A DNA stretch of 64,000 nucleotides, from contig CAJNDS010000946.1 of assembly GCA_905221605.1 (NCBI GenBank), forward strand, positions 578,077 to 642,076, in the 5' to 3' direction. Each line of letters starts with the position of its first letter. Positions within the stretch are counted from its first letter, which is position 1. The DNA is from Symbiodinium natans (lineage: Eukaryota; Sar; Dinophyceae; Suessiales; Symbiodiniaceae). Under the pieces are notes generated by a model, which was given only the letters and a program-made list of their open reading frames with translations, ran no database searches and was not told the origin of the DNA. A program made the translations under genes and the position numbers. Positions 29,676 to 40,618 of this stretch are shown here, piece after piece.

Positions 29676-30535
29676 GTGTTTCTGTTTCCGAGAGCCGACG
29701 TCTTAGTCTTGCTGCTTCGGCGAGGCACTGCATTTCCAGGGCTCTTGATAATTACAGTGTGTGTTTTTTCGACAGCATCTGAGCGCGTGTTCATGTTGCA
29801 GGTGCCGCAAACGGCCGTGGCCTTCTGAACCCTATGGTCGTGGTGCAGGGCCAGATCTACCAGATCGTGAATGGGGGACCTACCGTGAACGACCTGTTGC
29901 ACGGCTGGACTGTTGTTGGCCATGCCAACTCAGTCATGTACTCAGGGTCACATGGTTCGCAAAAGGCACCGCTCCTTTCTCAGTATATAAGTAAGTCTCA
30001 AATGTATGAGAGAGATATCAGATTGGTCCAAACTTGAAACCAAGCCTGAAAATTCTTTAAGGCTTTTGCGCCATAATTACACCCCAGGTCTTTTAGATTA
30101 TAGACCGTACACAAGCACACAAGCCTCCTCTACCCTAAACTCTGAGCTCTGAACTCTCCGGAAACCCGAAAACCTGGAGCACGAAACCCCAAAGCCAAAG
30201 CTCCAAAACCCTGGACCATAAACCCTCAATCCAATCCTGACCCTAAGTTCGTTGAGTTGGGGTCGAACCCATGTTGCAGACCCCCGTTTGACTTCACGCC
30301 CGATCCTAGGTCAACCACCGGCCAGTCGCACGACAACTCAGTGTGCTCTCCATACGTCATCACTTGGCATGTGGACAAGGATTGCCACCAGGTTTCTCCC
30401 GAGTCTTTCGACAACCTCTGCAAGCAGATGAAGGACATGTACGGGATGTCGGTTGACCTCGAACCCCACGGCTCCCGCATTCTGGTGTCTTCGACCTACG
30501 TGGTGCGTTCTGAATACGTCGTGCCCTTGGCATGA
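28706..30535 (+). CDS. Delta-class carbonic anhydrase, copy 1
   Basis: This class of zinc enzyme interconverts CO2 and bicarbonate. Exons are 28706-29465, 29802-29946 and 30310-30535, coding 376 residues. Conserved features are [17 protein letters not shown], the His-rich [17 protein letters not shown] (likely metal ligands), the [14 protein letters not shown] segment, and [11 protein letters not shown] joined to [10 protein letters not shown] across intron 2. Intron 1 is GC-AG (GGAG|GCACGTGAG to TTGCAG|GT) and carries long (GT)n runs; intron 2 is GT-AG. The N-terminus is longer than in copies 2 and 3: a hydrophobic start ([12 protein letters not shown]), an acidic stretch, then a second hydrophobic segment ([14 protein letters not shown]). 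It may be a two-part targeting signal or include a mis-read intron. Confidence 0.85.
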
Positions 30536-31077
30536 AGAGTGTGCAGAGGGAGTGAGGCGGCTTCATCTGTCTGTCCAATTCTTTAAAGTTTTCCTAGCCT
30601 TAGAGGAGTTGATGTCTTCGGGTGTCTGATGCGCCCCAAAGGGGCTCATCTCCTATTGAATGCCCTACCGACTCCCAGTGGCTCCTAGCGCAATCTCGAG
30701 ATTGAATGTCTGAGGCTCGTCTTGGGATGCCCCGGGAAGCTTGCCCTGAAGCACTGTGCAACGCACAGCGCCGACACGTTCCTATTTGCAAATTCACATG
30801 TGCAGGCGTCGTGATGCCAGCAAGCGATATGGAGAAACGAGATTGGTGCTCTGAGGAGTTCGGCGGGTGGTGGGGGGGGGGCGCGGCGGGGGCTTGCGCT
30901 TCTACACCGCACCGATCAATGCTGGTAACGTCGGAAGTTTGCAGAGAAGCAGAGGTGCTGCTTTGCCATCAGCTGTTCTGAGTCAGGGAAATCGGTCTGC
31001 TGATGTGTTTTGCTCTGAGCATTTGGCAGACAGAGGAGCGTTTGCAACGATATTTTGCCAGGCAGTCGTATCCAGCC
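30536..31077 (+). other. Intergenic spacer of carbonic anhydrase unit
   Basis: This spacer is repeated after copies 2 and 3 (unit length about 2.18-2.19 kb). It contains a hairpin at 30628-30650, a perfect 14-base palindrome (CAATCTCGAGATTG, 30691-30704) and a G-run near 30870. An open frame of about 95 codons is not preserved in the other units. Confidence 0.7.
30628..30650 (+). promoter_or_regulatory. Hairpin downstream of carbonic anhydrase copy 1
   Basis: GATGCGCCCC, loop AAA, then GGGGCTCATC: a ten-base stem with one mismatch, 93 bases after the stop. The equivalents at 32803 and 34967 are perfect. It may act in mRNA 3'-end formation; this is inference only. Confidence 0.4.
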
Positions 31078-31771
31078 ATGCTGCGCTTGCTTGCCTTGTC
31101 CGTGGTTGCGGCGGATGCCGCCACCTGTGGCGACTTGAAGGATTTCTACAGGACTGAGAATTGCTGTGGCTCCCCCACCACGGTGTTGAGCAACCCGGTG
31201 CCAGGCACTGGAACTTGTCCGTACAACTTCAACAAGCCAGCTTGCAGCACGGCCGAGCCGCAGACGCCTCGCGACCTCTCAACTGGTGCTACGGGCAGCA
31301 TGGTGCCGAAGGCGGCCACGCTGACGGATGCTCAGGCCAACTTCCTGCCGCTGGTGAACGTGCACTTCCACTTGGGGGCTGAGCACAAGAGCGATGCCTA
31401 CAACAACGACACCGACGCGATGGCATATGACGCGGCCTCCTCCGGCAGGCGCCTTGCCAGCAACCCACGGCCTGGCTTCATGTGCCCCACGGACACGCTC
31501 ACGGACGCGCAGATGACGCCGTACACCTTTCAGCACTGCAAGGGTGACGTGCAGGTTGGCAAGTCCTACGAGGTCCACTACGTGCACTCTTCAGCCGGCA
31601 CCGACTACAATGCTTCGGACGACATGAATGCGGACCTCCTTGCCGATGGTTTGGGAGGCACGTGAGCATGCAACCTACTACCCTGACCTGCTTGTCATGC
31701 AGTCAGCGTGGGTGGGTCAACGCGTGCGCAAATGCGGATGTGTGTGTGTGCGTGCTTGTGCGTGGATGTGT

Positions 31772-31843
<72 letters not shown>

Positions 31844-32710
31844 GTGTTTCTGTTTCCGAGAGCCGACGTCTTAGTCTTGCTGCTTCGGCGAGGCACTGCA
31901 TTTCCAGAGCTCTTGATAATTGCAGTGTGTGTTTTTTCGACAGCATCTGAGCGCGTGTTCATGTTGCAGGTGCCGCAAACGGCCGTGGCCTTCTGAACCC
32001 TATGGTCGTGGTGCAGGGCCAGATCTACCAGATCGTGAATGGGGGACCTACCGTGAACGACCTGTTGCACGGCTGGACTGTTGTTGGCCACGCGAACTCC
32101 GTCATGTACTCAGGGTCACATGGTTCGCAAAAGGCACCGCTCCTTTCTCAGTATATAAGTAAGTCTCGAGTGTATGAGAGAGATATCAGATTGGTCCAAA
32201 CTTGAAACCAAGCTTGAAAATTCTTTAAGGCTTTTGCGCCATAATTACGCCCCAGGTATTATAGATTATAGACCGTACACAAGCACACAAGCCTCCTCTA
32301 CCCTAAACTCTGAGCTCTGAACTCTCCGGAAACCCGAAAACCTGGAGCACGAAACCCCAAAGCCAAAGCTCCAAAACCCTGGCCCTGGACCATAAAACCT
32401 CAATCCAATCCTGACCCTAAGTTCGTTGAGTTGGGGTCGAACCCATGTTGCAGACCCCGCGTTTGACTTCACGCCCGATCTTAGGTCAACCACCGGCCAG
32501 TCGCACGACAACTCAGTGTGCTCTCCATACGTCATCACTTGGCATGTGGACAAGGATTGCCACCAGGTTTCTCCCGAGTCTTTCGACAACCTCTGCAAGC
32601 AGATGAAGGACATGTACGGGATGTCGGTTGACCTCGAACCCCACGGCTCCCGCATTCTGGTGTCTTCGACCTACGTGGTGCGTTCTGAGTACGTCGTGCC
32701 CTTGGCATGA
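31078..32710 (+). CDS. Delta-class carbonic anhydrase, copy 2
   Basis: Exons are 31078-31657, 31970-32114 and 32485-32710, coding 316 residues. The start is the ATG of MLRLLALSVVAADAATCG, a short signal peptide; an in-frame ATG at 31003 would add 25 residues. The mature protein is almost identical to copy 1, with intact [13 protein letters not shown] and WHVDKDC. Intron 1 has the GC donor and about 70 bases of (GT)n; intron 2 is GT-AG. The short signal suggests a secreted or periplasmic-type location. Confidence 0.88.
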
Positions 32711-33259
32711 AGAGTGTGCAGAGGGAGTGAGGCGGCTTCATCTGTCTGTCCAATTCTTTAAAGTTTTCCTAGCCTTAGAGGAGTTGATGTCTTCGGGTGT
32801 CTGATGCGCCCCAAAGGGGCGCATCTCCTATTGAATGCCCTACCGACTCCCAGTGGCTCCTAGCGCAATCTCGAGATTGAATGTCTGAGGCTCGTCTTGG
32901 GATGCCCCGGGAAGCTTGCCCTGAAGCACTGTGCAACGCACAGCGCCGACACGTTCCTATTTGCAAATTCACATGTGCAGGCGTCGTGATGCCAGCAAGC
33001 GATCTGGAGAAACGAGATTGGTGCTCTGAGGAGTTCGGCGGGTGGTGGGCGGGGGGGGCGGCGCGGCGGGGCTTGCGCTTCTACACCGCACCGATCAATG
33101 CTGGTAACGTCGGCGGAAGTTTGCAGAGAAGCAGAGGTGCTGCTTTGCCATCAGCTGTTCTGAGTCAGGTAAATCGGTCTGCTGATGTGTTTTGCTCTGA
33201 GCATTTGGCAGACAGAGGAGCGTTTGCAACGATATTTTGCCAGGCAGTCGTATCCAGCC
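32711..33259 (+). other. Intergenic spacer of carbonic anhydrase unit
   Basis: Nearly identical to 30536-31077. It has a perfect hairpin at 32803-32825 (GATGCGCCCC AAA GGGGCGCATC) and the same CAATCTCGAGATTG palindrome. Confidence 0.7.
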
Positions 33260-33953
33260 ATGCTGCGCTTGCTTGCCTTGTCCGTGGTTGCGGCGGATGC
33301 CGCCACCTGTGGCGACTTGAAGGATTTCTACAGGACTGAGAATTGCTGTGGCTCCCCCACCACGGTGTTGAGCAACCCGGTGCCAGGCACTGCAACTTGT
33401 CCGTACAACTTCAACAAGCCAGCTTGCAGCACGGCCGAGCCTCAGACGCCTCGCGACCTCTCAACTGGTGCTACGGGCAGCATGGTGCCGAAGGCGGCCA
33501 CGCTGACGGATGCTCAGGCCAACTTCCTGCCGCTAGTGAACGTGCACTTCCACTTGGGGGCTGAGCACAAGAGCGATGCCTACAACAACGACACCGACGC
33601 GATGGCATATGACGCGGCCTCCTCCGGCAGGCGCCTTGCCAGCAACCCACGGCCTGGCTTCATGTGCCCCACGGACACGCTCACGGACGCGCAGATGACG
33701 CCGTACACCTTTCAGCACTGCAAGGGTGACGTGCAGGTTGGCAAGTCCTACGAGGTCCACTACGTGCACTCTTCAGCCGGCACCGACTACAATGCTTCGG
33801 ACGACATGAATGCGGACCTCCTTGCCGATGGTTTGGGAGGCACGTGAGCATGCAACCTACTACCCTGACCTGCTTGTCATGCAGTCAGCGTGGGTGGGTC
33901 AACGCGTGCGCAAATGCGGATGTGTGTGTGTGCGTGCTTGTGCGTGGATGTGT

Positions 33954-34025
<72 letters not shown>

Positions 34026-34889
34026 GTGTTTCTGTTTCCGAGAGCCGACGTCTTAGTCTTGCTGCTTCGGCGAGGCACTGCATTTCCAGAGCTCTTGATA
34101 ATTGCAGTGTGTGTTTTTTCGACAGCATCTGAGCGCGTGTTCATGTTGCAGGTGCCGCAAACGGCCGTGGCCTTCTGAACCCTATGGTCGTGGTGCAGGG
34201 CCAGATCTACCAGATCGTGAACGGGGGGCCTACTGTGAACGATCTGCTGCATGGCTGGACTGTTGTTGGCCACCGCGAACTCCGTCATGTACTCAGGGTC
34301 ACATGGTTCGCAAAAGCACCGCTCCTTTCTCAGTATATAAGTAAGTCTCGAGTGTATGAGAGAGATATCAGATTGGTCCAAACTTGAAACCAAGCTTGAA
34401 AATTCTTTAAGGCTTTTGCGCCATAATTACGCCCCAGGTATTATAGATTATAGACCGTACACAAGCACACAAGCCTCCTCTACCCTAAACTCTGAGCTCT
34501 GAACTCTCCGGAAACCCGAAAACCTGGAGCACGAAACCCCAAAGCCAAAGCTCCAAAACCCTGGCCCTGGACCATAAACCCTCAATCCAATTCCTGACCC
34601 TAAGTTCGTTGAGTTGGGGTCGAACCCATGTTGTAGACCCCGTGTTTGACTTCACGCCCGATCCTAGGTCAACCACCGGCCAGTCGCACGACAACTCATG
34701 TGCTCTCCATACGTCATCACTTGCATGTGGACAAGGATTGCCACCAGGTTTCTCCCGATCTTTCGACAACCTCTGCAAGCAGATGAAGGACATGTACGGG
34801 ATGTCGTTGACCTCGAACCCCATGGCTCCCGCATTCTGGTGTCTTCGACCTACGTGGTGCGTTCTGAGTACGTCGTGCCCTTGGCATGA
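33260..34889 (+). pseudogene. Delta-class carbonic anhydrase, copy 3, frame-damaged
   Basis: Exon 1 (33260-33839) is intact and equals copy 2. Exon 2 (34152-34297) has one extra C (GGCCACCGCGAAC) that shifts the frame. Exon 3 (34668-34889) has lost four single G bases relative to copies 1 and 2. The net change is minus three, so the terminal stop is again in phase, but the segment around WHVDKDC and the following helix is read in the wrong frame. It is either a decaying copy or uncorrected sequencing error; the spacer after it shows the same kind of single-base losses and sits next to a G homopolymer of about 42. Confidence 0.7.
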
Positions 34890-35209
34890 AGAGTGTGCAG
34901 AGGGTCTGTCTGTCCAATTCTTTAAAGTTTTCCTAGCCTTAGAGGAGTTGATGTCTTCGGGTGTCTGATGCGCCCCAAAGGGGCGCATCTCCTATTGAAT
35001 CCCTACCGACTCCCAGTGGCTCCTAGCGCAATCTCGAGATTGAATGTCTGAGGCTCGTCTTGGGATGCCCCGGGAAGTCTTGCCCTGAAGCACTGTGCAA
35101 CGCACAGCGCCGACACGTTCCTATTGCAAATTCACATGTGCAGGCGTCGTGACGCCAGCAAGCGATCTGGAGAAACGAGATTGGTGCTCTGAGGAGTTCG
35201 GCGGGTGGT

Positions 35210-35251
<42 letters not shown>

Positions 35252-35490
35252 CGGCGCGGCGGGCGCTTGCGCTTCTACAGCTTCTACACCACACCGATCA
35301 ATGCTGGTAACGTCGGAAGTTTGCAGAGAAGCAGAGGTGCTGCTTTGCCATCAGCTGTTCTGAGTCAGGGAAATCGGTCTGCTGATGTTTTTTGCTTTCT
35401 TTGGCCAGGCAGAGACCCATGAAGTGATTTCGGCCAGGCAGCCGTGTCCAAGCGCTCTGCGTTTGCTTGCCTTGTTTGTGGTAGGGGTCG
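34890..35490 (+). pseudogene. Spacer and 5' remnant of a fourth carbonic anhydrase copy
   Basis: The spacer (hairpin 34967-34989, palindrome near 35030, G-run about 35208-35252) is followed by GCCAGGCAGCCGTGTCC and CTGCGTTTGCTTGCCTTG. These match the start of copies 2 and 3, but the ATG is lost and homology stops around 35485. A 5' end only. Confidence 0.6.
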
Positions 35491-35544
35491 GCACCCCAAC
35501 CCCCGGTCCGCTTGTACATATGCATGTAAATAAAGAAAGATACA

Positions 35545-35720
35545 TGTCTATCTCTATATCTATATCTATATCTATATCTATATCTATATCTATATCTATA
35601 TCTAGATCGATATCTATATCTATATCTATATCTATATCTATATCTATATCTATATCTATATCTATATCTATATCTATATCTATATCTATATCTATATCTA
35701 TATCGATAGATAGATGGATA
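35545..35720 (+). repeat. TATCTA hexamer microsatellite
   Basis: About 27 units of TATCTA with a few GATCGA variants, ending in GATAGATAGATGG. It follows directly on the carbonic anhydrase remnant. Confidence 0.95.
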
Positions 35721-37199
35721 GATAGTCCCGCCCCATTTCTTGTGGTTTCTCCTGGCGGGATGGTGGGTGGGGGGTTTGTTTAGTCTTTAGGGTTTAAGGG
35801 TTTGTGTAGGGCTTTTAGGGTTTAGGGTTTTGGGGTTTAGGGTTTTGGGGTTTAGAGCTCAGGGTTTTCCTGGTTTTTCGGAACTTAAGGGTGTGTTCAC
35901 GGTTGCACACTTTAGGGTTTTAGGGTTTATGGTTTGGGGGTATAGGGTTTAGGGCATATGTTTCGGCTTTGCGTGAGCGTTTTTGGGTTTACGGGTGGGA
36001 GGGGGAGGGGTGGGGCTACCATGGTGGACTGCTGACACGGCGACACGGAACACAAAAAAGCACACAACATGTATATGTGTGTGTATATATATGTATATAT
36101 ATATATATACATACATACATACATACATACATAATATGTGTACTGTGTGCATATCTCTATATATGTATGTGTGTCGATGATCTGCCCTGTGCCACTATAA
36201 TCCCTATCATGGACCTCTCAACCCTTTTTAAGAATATTTAGTCCCCGAAAATTCGTCGAGATTCCGAGCCGTCCCCAATGGTTCCACCGGAAGCCCCAAG
36301 CCAGGTTGCTGCGGTGGTAGCAGCTTCGCCAGCTGCCTGAGGCTCAGATGTACCAGCGAATGTGACAAATATCCCTTAAAGGGAATATACCTTAAATCAT
36401 ATAGGGATCCTGAGTGTACAGCTGGACAGGAGAGCTGGGAAAGCGGGGAAAGCGGTTGTATGAAGGAGCGCGGGCAAGTGTGCGCGCATCATGAGCACGG
36501 AAGGTCACAAGAGGGTCCGTCGGGGCTGTAGGGCTGTAGCCCCCGCAACAAGCCCGTAGGGGGGGCGGGCAGGCCTGCTGTTTTAAATTGAGCTTACTCC
36601 AATTGCTTGACGTGTCTGCAAGAACTTGCCTTCAACCCAAGGCCCAAAACACCAAAGCCCCTCCACCAGTCAAGCCTGCCACAGGAACCCCTGACCCGGA
36701 ACCCCGCCTAAACAAAGAAATCGAGAGTTCCGGAAACAGCCGGAGTGATCCATGCACCCGCACTCTGGAGCCCTGACAGCCCTCATCTCCAGACAAGCAT
36801 CCTCTATGCATCCTCTTGTAACTGGGTTGGTTTTTGGGACATTTGTTATTTTCCTCATTTGGGTTTGTAAGGGGCACTATACATAAATATTTTTCAGAGG
36901 GTTGAAAGGCCAACCCAGGTCAGCAAACCCCGAGCCCAGGCGCGAAGTTCTCATTCTCCGCCAAGGGCGCGGCTCCTGGCGGCAGCCACGGCCAGGTGGG
37001 TTTAGGATTTAGGATTTAGGGTTGAGGGTTGAGGGTTTAGGGTTTAGGGTTTAGGGCCTAGGGTTTAGGGTTTTCGGGCTTGCCGATTGCCACGTTGCTC
37101 ATTGACGGCTGTTCCCACGTGCTCACTAACCGAGAGAGAAGCTTGCTCAAGAGAGTTTTGTCGCGCATTTTGTTTTTGACGTTCTTCGCCTCTGCAGCC
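35721..37199. other. Spacer with repeats, no supported gene
   Basis: Degenerate TTTAGGG (35785-35960), (TA)n and CATA runs (36068-36170), then GC-rich unique sequence. ATG at 36278 opens MVPPEAPSQVAAVVAASPAA and stops; an exon is possible but unsupported. TTTAGGG units at 37000-37070 abut the leader of ATP-grasp copy 6. Confidence 0.5.
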
Positions 37200-38507
37200 A
37201 TGTGCCGGGGCAACACGATGGAGTCTATGGCGCCTCGTTGCGTGGTCCTGGTCGACCCTTACTCCACTGGAGCTATGTTGGCTCCTGAGCTTGATCTGCG
37301 AGGCTACGCAGTGATTGCCCTCTGGACCAAGGAGTGTGGTGACAACCGTGGCCACTTGCCCAAGGCGGCCAAGGGCTTTCCAGAGAAGTTCCTGGCAGAG
37401 GTGGACGAGCAAGACACCTTGGCCCTCACCGCCGACGCGCTGCGCAAGGCGGCGAACTGCAGCGAACCGCTGGCGTTGATCTGTGGCGGCGAAACGGGTG
37501 TGAAGCTGGCAGATGCCTTGTCAGAGCACATGGGGCTCCGGGGCAACACCACGAAAGGTGGCATGGCGAATCGCCGCGACAAGCAGGTGCAGCAGGATGC
37601 GGTGAAGGCCTTCGGCTTGCGCTCCGTGCGCTCGGTGTGTGGCAGGGCCTGGGAGGAGGTCAAGGACTTTGCGGAGACGGAGGTGCTGCCGATGATTGTG
37701 AAGCCTGTGGAGTCTGCAGGCTCTGATGGGGTGAAGCTTTGCCACAGCCTAGCAGAGGTGGAGGAGCACTTCCAGCTTCTCATGACCTCTCAGCGCAAGT
37801 GCGGTGCCCAGGGAGCGGCTGTCTTGCTGCAGGAGTACCTCAAGGGCACGGAGTACATCGTGGATCACGTCTCCCGTGACGGTGTGCACAAAACCACCAT
37901 GGTCTGGGTCTACGACCGCCGCCCTGCCAACGGCGCTGGCTTCGTGTGCTTCGGGCAGCAGTGTGTCTTGCCTGACAGCCCCGTTGCCCAGGAACTCATT
38001 GCCTACACCCGGGGCTGCCTGGACGCGCTGCGCATCACCGATGGTGCCACGCACACGGAGGTGATGATGACTGAGACCGGGCCCTGCTTGGTGGAAGTCA
38101 ACAGCCGCTGCCACGGGGCTGCGGGTTCCTGGATGCCCTTGGCACGAGCCATGACTGGCTACACGCAGGTCGATGCGTGCGTGGATGCCTTCCTGAATGC
38201 TGAGGCCTTTGAGAGCCTTCCTGACGTGCCACCTCCGTTTCTGGCATCTGGGCAGGTGTCCATGCTGGTCTCGTACCATGAGGGCCATGTAGAAGCCACG
38301 CAGTTTCAGAAGGTTCGAGAGCTCCAGTCCGTGGTGTTCCTGGAGGAGAATCTTCATGCAGGCCATCGCGTGGAGAAGACCATCGACCTTTTCAGTCTCG
38401 TAGGGATGTGTGTCTTGGTGCACTCCGATCCGGGTGTGTTGGCCAGTGATCTGGACTGCATCCGCCGGATGGAGCACGAAGGCTCCCTCTTCATCTTGGC
38501 CAACTGA
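37200..38507 (+). CDS. ATP-grasp domain protein, copy 6
   Basis: 435 residues, intronless, lone copy outside the main array. It differs from the array copies by conservative changes (KLADALS, NAEAFESLPDV, GHVEATQ, DLFSLVG, RRMEHEGSLFILAN) and many silent ones. All ATP-grasp motifs are intact, so it has been under selection. Its leader and 3' flank resemble copy 1 more than the array copies. A TTTAGGG array lies about 130 bases before the ATG. Confidence 0.87.
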   Translation: MCRGNTMESMAPRCVVLVDPYSTGAMLAPELDLRGYAVIALWTKECGDNRGHLPKAAKGFPEKFLAEVDEQDTLALTADALRKAANCSEPLALICGGETGVKLADALSEHMGLRGNTTKGGMANRRDKQVQQDAVKAFGLRSVRSVCGRAWEEVKDFAETEVLPMIVKPVESAGSDGVKLCHSLAEVEEHFQLLMTSQRKCGAQGAAVLLQEYLKGTEYIVDHVSRDGVHKTTMVWVYDRRPANGAGFVCFGQQCVLPDSPVAQELIAYTRGCLDALRITDGATHTEVMMTETGPCLVEVNSRCHGAAGSWMPLARAMTGYTQVDACVDAFLNAEAFESLPDVPPPFLASGQVSMLVSYHEGHVEATQFQKVRELQSVVFLEENLHAGHRVEKTIDLFSLVGMCVLVHSDPGVLASDLDCIRRMEHEGSLFILAN

Positions 38508-38841
38508 GCTTGACATGCTGGAAACAGACCTCTTCTGCTTGATCTTGTTTTTATCTTCCTATCCCATCCCCTTGGTCAGTCCATCGGGATGGCGTGTTGT
38601 TGCAAGACTTCGACCCTCGCGCCCGATTCGACCAGGAAGCGTCGATCCCCGTGAGGTTCGAGCCTCCCTTGCTGCGAGGATTTGGCCTCCCATAGCTCCT
38701 TGACTTGCGATGGCACGTCAGAGGCTACAGATTGTACAGGCTTCGGGTGAATGAAGTACGGAGGCACTCCCACGCAGATGCATGGAGCCGAAAGATGAGG
38801 CGACTGACGAGATGCTTGGCAACTCTCAGCTTCTTCTTATC
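38508..38841 (+). other. 3' flank shared with ATP-grasp copy 1
   Basis: CTTCCTATCCCATCCCCTTG, then the CGTCGATCCCCGTGAGG block and GTACAGGCTTCGGGTG, as after copy 1. Homology ends near 38800. Confidence 0.6.
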
Positions 38842-38959
38842 GTTGGTTCGTAGGGAATGAGGGAATGAGGTACCTTATATCCCCGATATCTAACCTTCAA
38901 GGGATTATAGAAGTAAAATAAAAAGGTACTTCCATTCCCTCATCTCCCTACTAACCAAC
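38842..38959 (+). mobile_element. Family F inverted-repeat element
   Basis: Terminal inverted repeats of about 35 bases with gaps: GTTGGTTCGTAGGGAATGAG and GGAATGAGGTACC at the left, GGTACTTCCATTCCCTC and CTACTAACCAAC at the right. Partial copies lie at 39655, 51608 and 60183. No target duplication is visible. Confidence 0.8.
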
Positions 38960-40618
38960 AGGAAGAGTTTGCTGCACGCTGGCTCAAGACCCATCTCATC
39001 TCCGGAGTTCCCAGAAGGATCCCCATATGACTCATATGATGTATACCCCTTAGCTAAGGGGTATTGGGCGGCTCTTCGGGTTCTCCATCAAATCTCAGAT
39101 GACCTACAGGCCCTGAGTGTCGTAGAGCCTCGTGGCAGGTCTGGCAACATCTCCGTGCAGAGCTGGCACTGCATGAGACAGCGCAGCGAGGGAGAGGCTT
39201 CATTGCGTTGGGGGGGGTTAGGATTTCGGATCGCAAGGCTCCGGGCGTTCGCATTGGTGAGTTCAGGCTTTCGGGTGCTGAGTTTGGGTTCAGAGTTCAG
39301 AGTTTGAGATTGATAAGGTTCAGAAGCGTTTGGTTTTGCAGGGATAGTAGTGGCTTTCCCTGACTTGAGCTGTGAAGGTTGAGAAGCACGAGAAGATGCT
39401 GGCCCGGTGCCCGCGGATAGCTGACGTGAGGAATGGCATCGTGGGTGTTGATAGGTCTGATAGGTGCCTTACTTGGGTATGGTAGCATGTTGTGTTTGTG
39501 TGTGTGTGTGCGTGCAAAAAGACAGGAAAGCGTGAGAGTATCGTGTAAAGGGCTATCGGATCGCCGTTTGCATCTGCGGGCAAACGCCCGCACTTGCGGC
39601 AAAGACGAGTTGCGCGCTGTGGGATGTCAAAGAGGCTGCTTTTCGCTTAGCTTGAGGGAAGTAGGGCCTTGTGTACCCTCTTAGGGATGAGAGAGAGGTA
39701 CCTCATTTCCTCATTCCCTACTAAGAATTAGTCACCCTAAACCCTAAACCCTAAACCCTAAACCCTAAATCCTAAACCCTAAGCCCTAAGCCCTAAGCCC
39801 TAAACCCTAAACCCAAAACCCTAAACCCTAAACCAGCCAGTCAAAGCTTCGAAGGCCCTTGGAGACCCTCAAGTGGCCGCGCCTTCAAACAGGGGCTCAA
39901 AAACTCTGCGCGGCGCCCCCGCGGAGACAGCGCTGTACGGCTTCCAAGACAGGAGTGGGGCTTTCCGATGTTAGGGTTTGGGGTTTGGGGTTTAGGGTTT
40001 AGGGCTTATAGGGTTTAGGGATTAGGGGGATACCCTAGTTTGGGGGAGTTCCTTGAATAAGAAGTATAATGCGATTTGGGGGTTAGTAGCCATTGACAAC
40101 GCCCCTTGATTTGCAGGTGTCGCGCGTACAGGCGTGCACATCGAGTTCTGGTTAAGGCTTCTAGGGCTTGGGATTTACACATAAGAGATGTACCAGTATG
40201 ATAATCGAACAATATGTTTCTTATAACCATAAGAAATATAGTATACAAGTGTATGTTAGGGTTTGGGGATTTGGGGAGGCTTGGTTCCTCTCGGGTTCAG
40301 GGAGGGCTTAACGCAACGTTTTTTTGCAAGCCGAAACTGGCAGGTGGGGGTCTAGGCTTTAGGCTTTAGGCTTTAGGCTCTAGGCTTTAGGCTCTAGGCT
40401 TTAGGCTTTAGGCTTTAGGCTTTAGGCTTTAGGCTTTCGGCTTTCGGCTTTCGGCTTTAGGCTTTAGGCTTTAGGCTTTAGGCTTTAGGGTTTAGGGTTC
40501 AGGGTTTAGGGTTTAGGGTTTAGGGTTTAGGGTTTAGGGTTTAGGGTTTAGGGTTTAGGGTTTAGGGTCTCAGGGCTGAGGAAGGTTGAGGGTTGAACAA
40601 GTGCGCGGACCTAAGGCC
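38960..40618. other. Spacer before uS5 gene, telomere-like arrays
   Basis: Unique sequence 38960-39655 shows no recognisable protein. A CCCTAAA array (39733-39835) is followed by a GC-rich open segment 39838-39950 that could be an exon. A GGCTTTA array (40350-40490) changes gradually into GGGTTTA (40490-40565) just before the uS5 start. Confidence 0.6.
39655..39732 (+). mobile_element. Family F element, partial
   Basis: GAGGTACCTCATTTCC and TCATTCCCTACTAAG match the right half of family F. CCCTAAA repeats start within ten bases of its end. Confidence 0.55.

Noticed and set aside
29503-29706. Cys/Val and His/Thr repeat frames in (GT)n
   Set aside because: They lie in carbonic anhydrase introns and arise from the dinucleotide repeat on both strands.
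29989-30309. GTAAGT at 29989 as donor of carbonic anhydrase intron 2
   Set aside because: It would break the conserved [11 protein letters not shown] segment. The GT at 29947 with AG at 30309 restores it exactly in copies 1 and 2.
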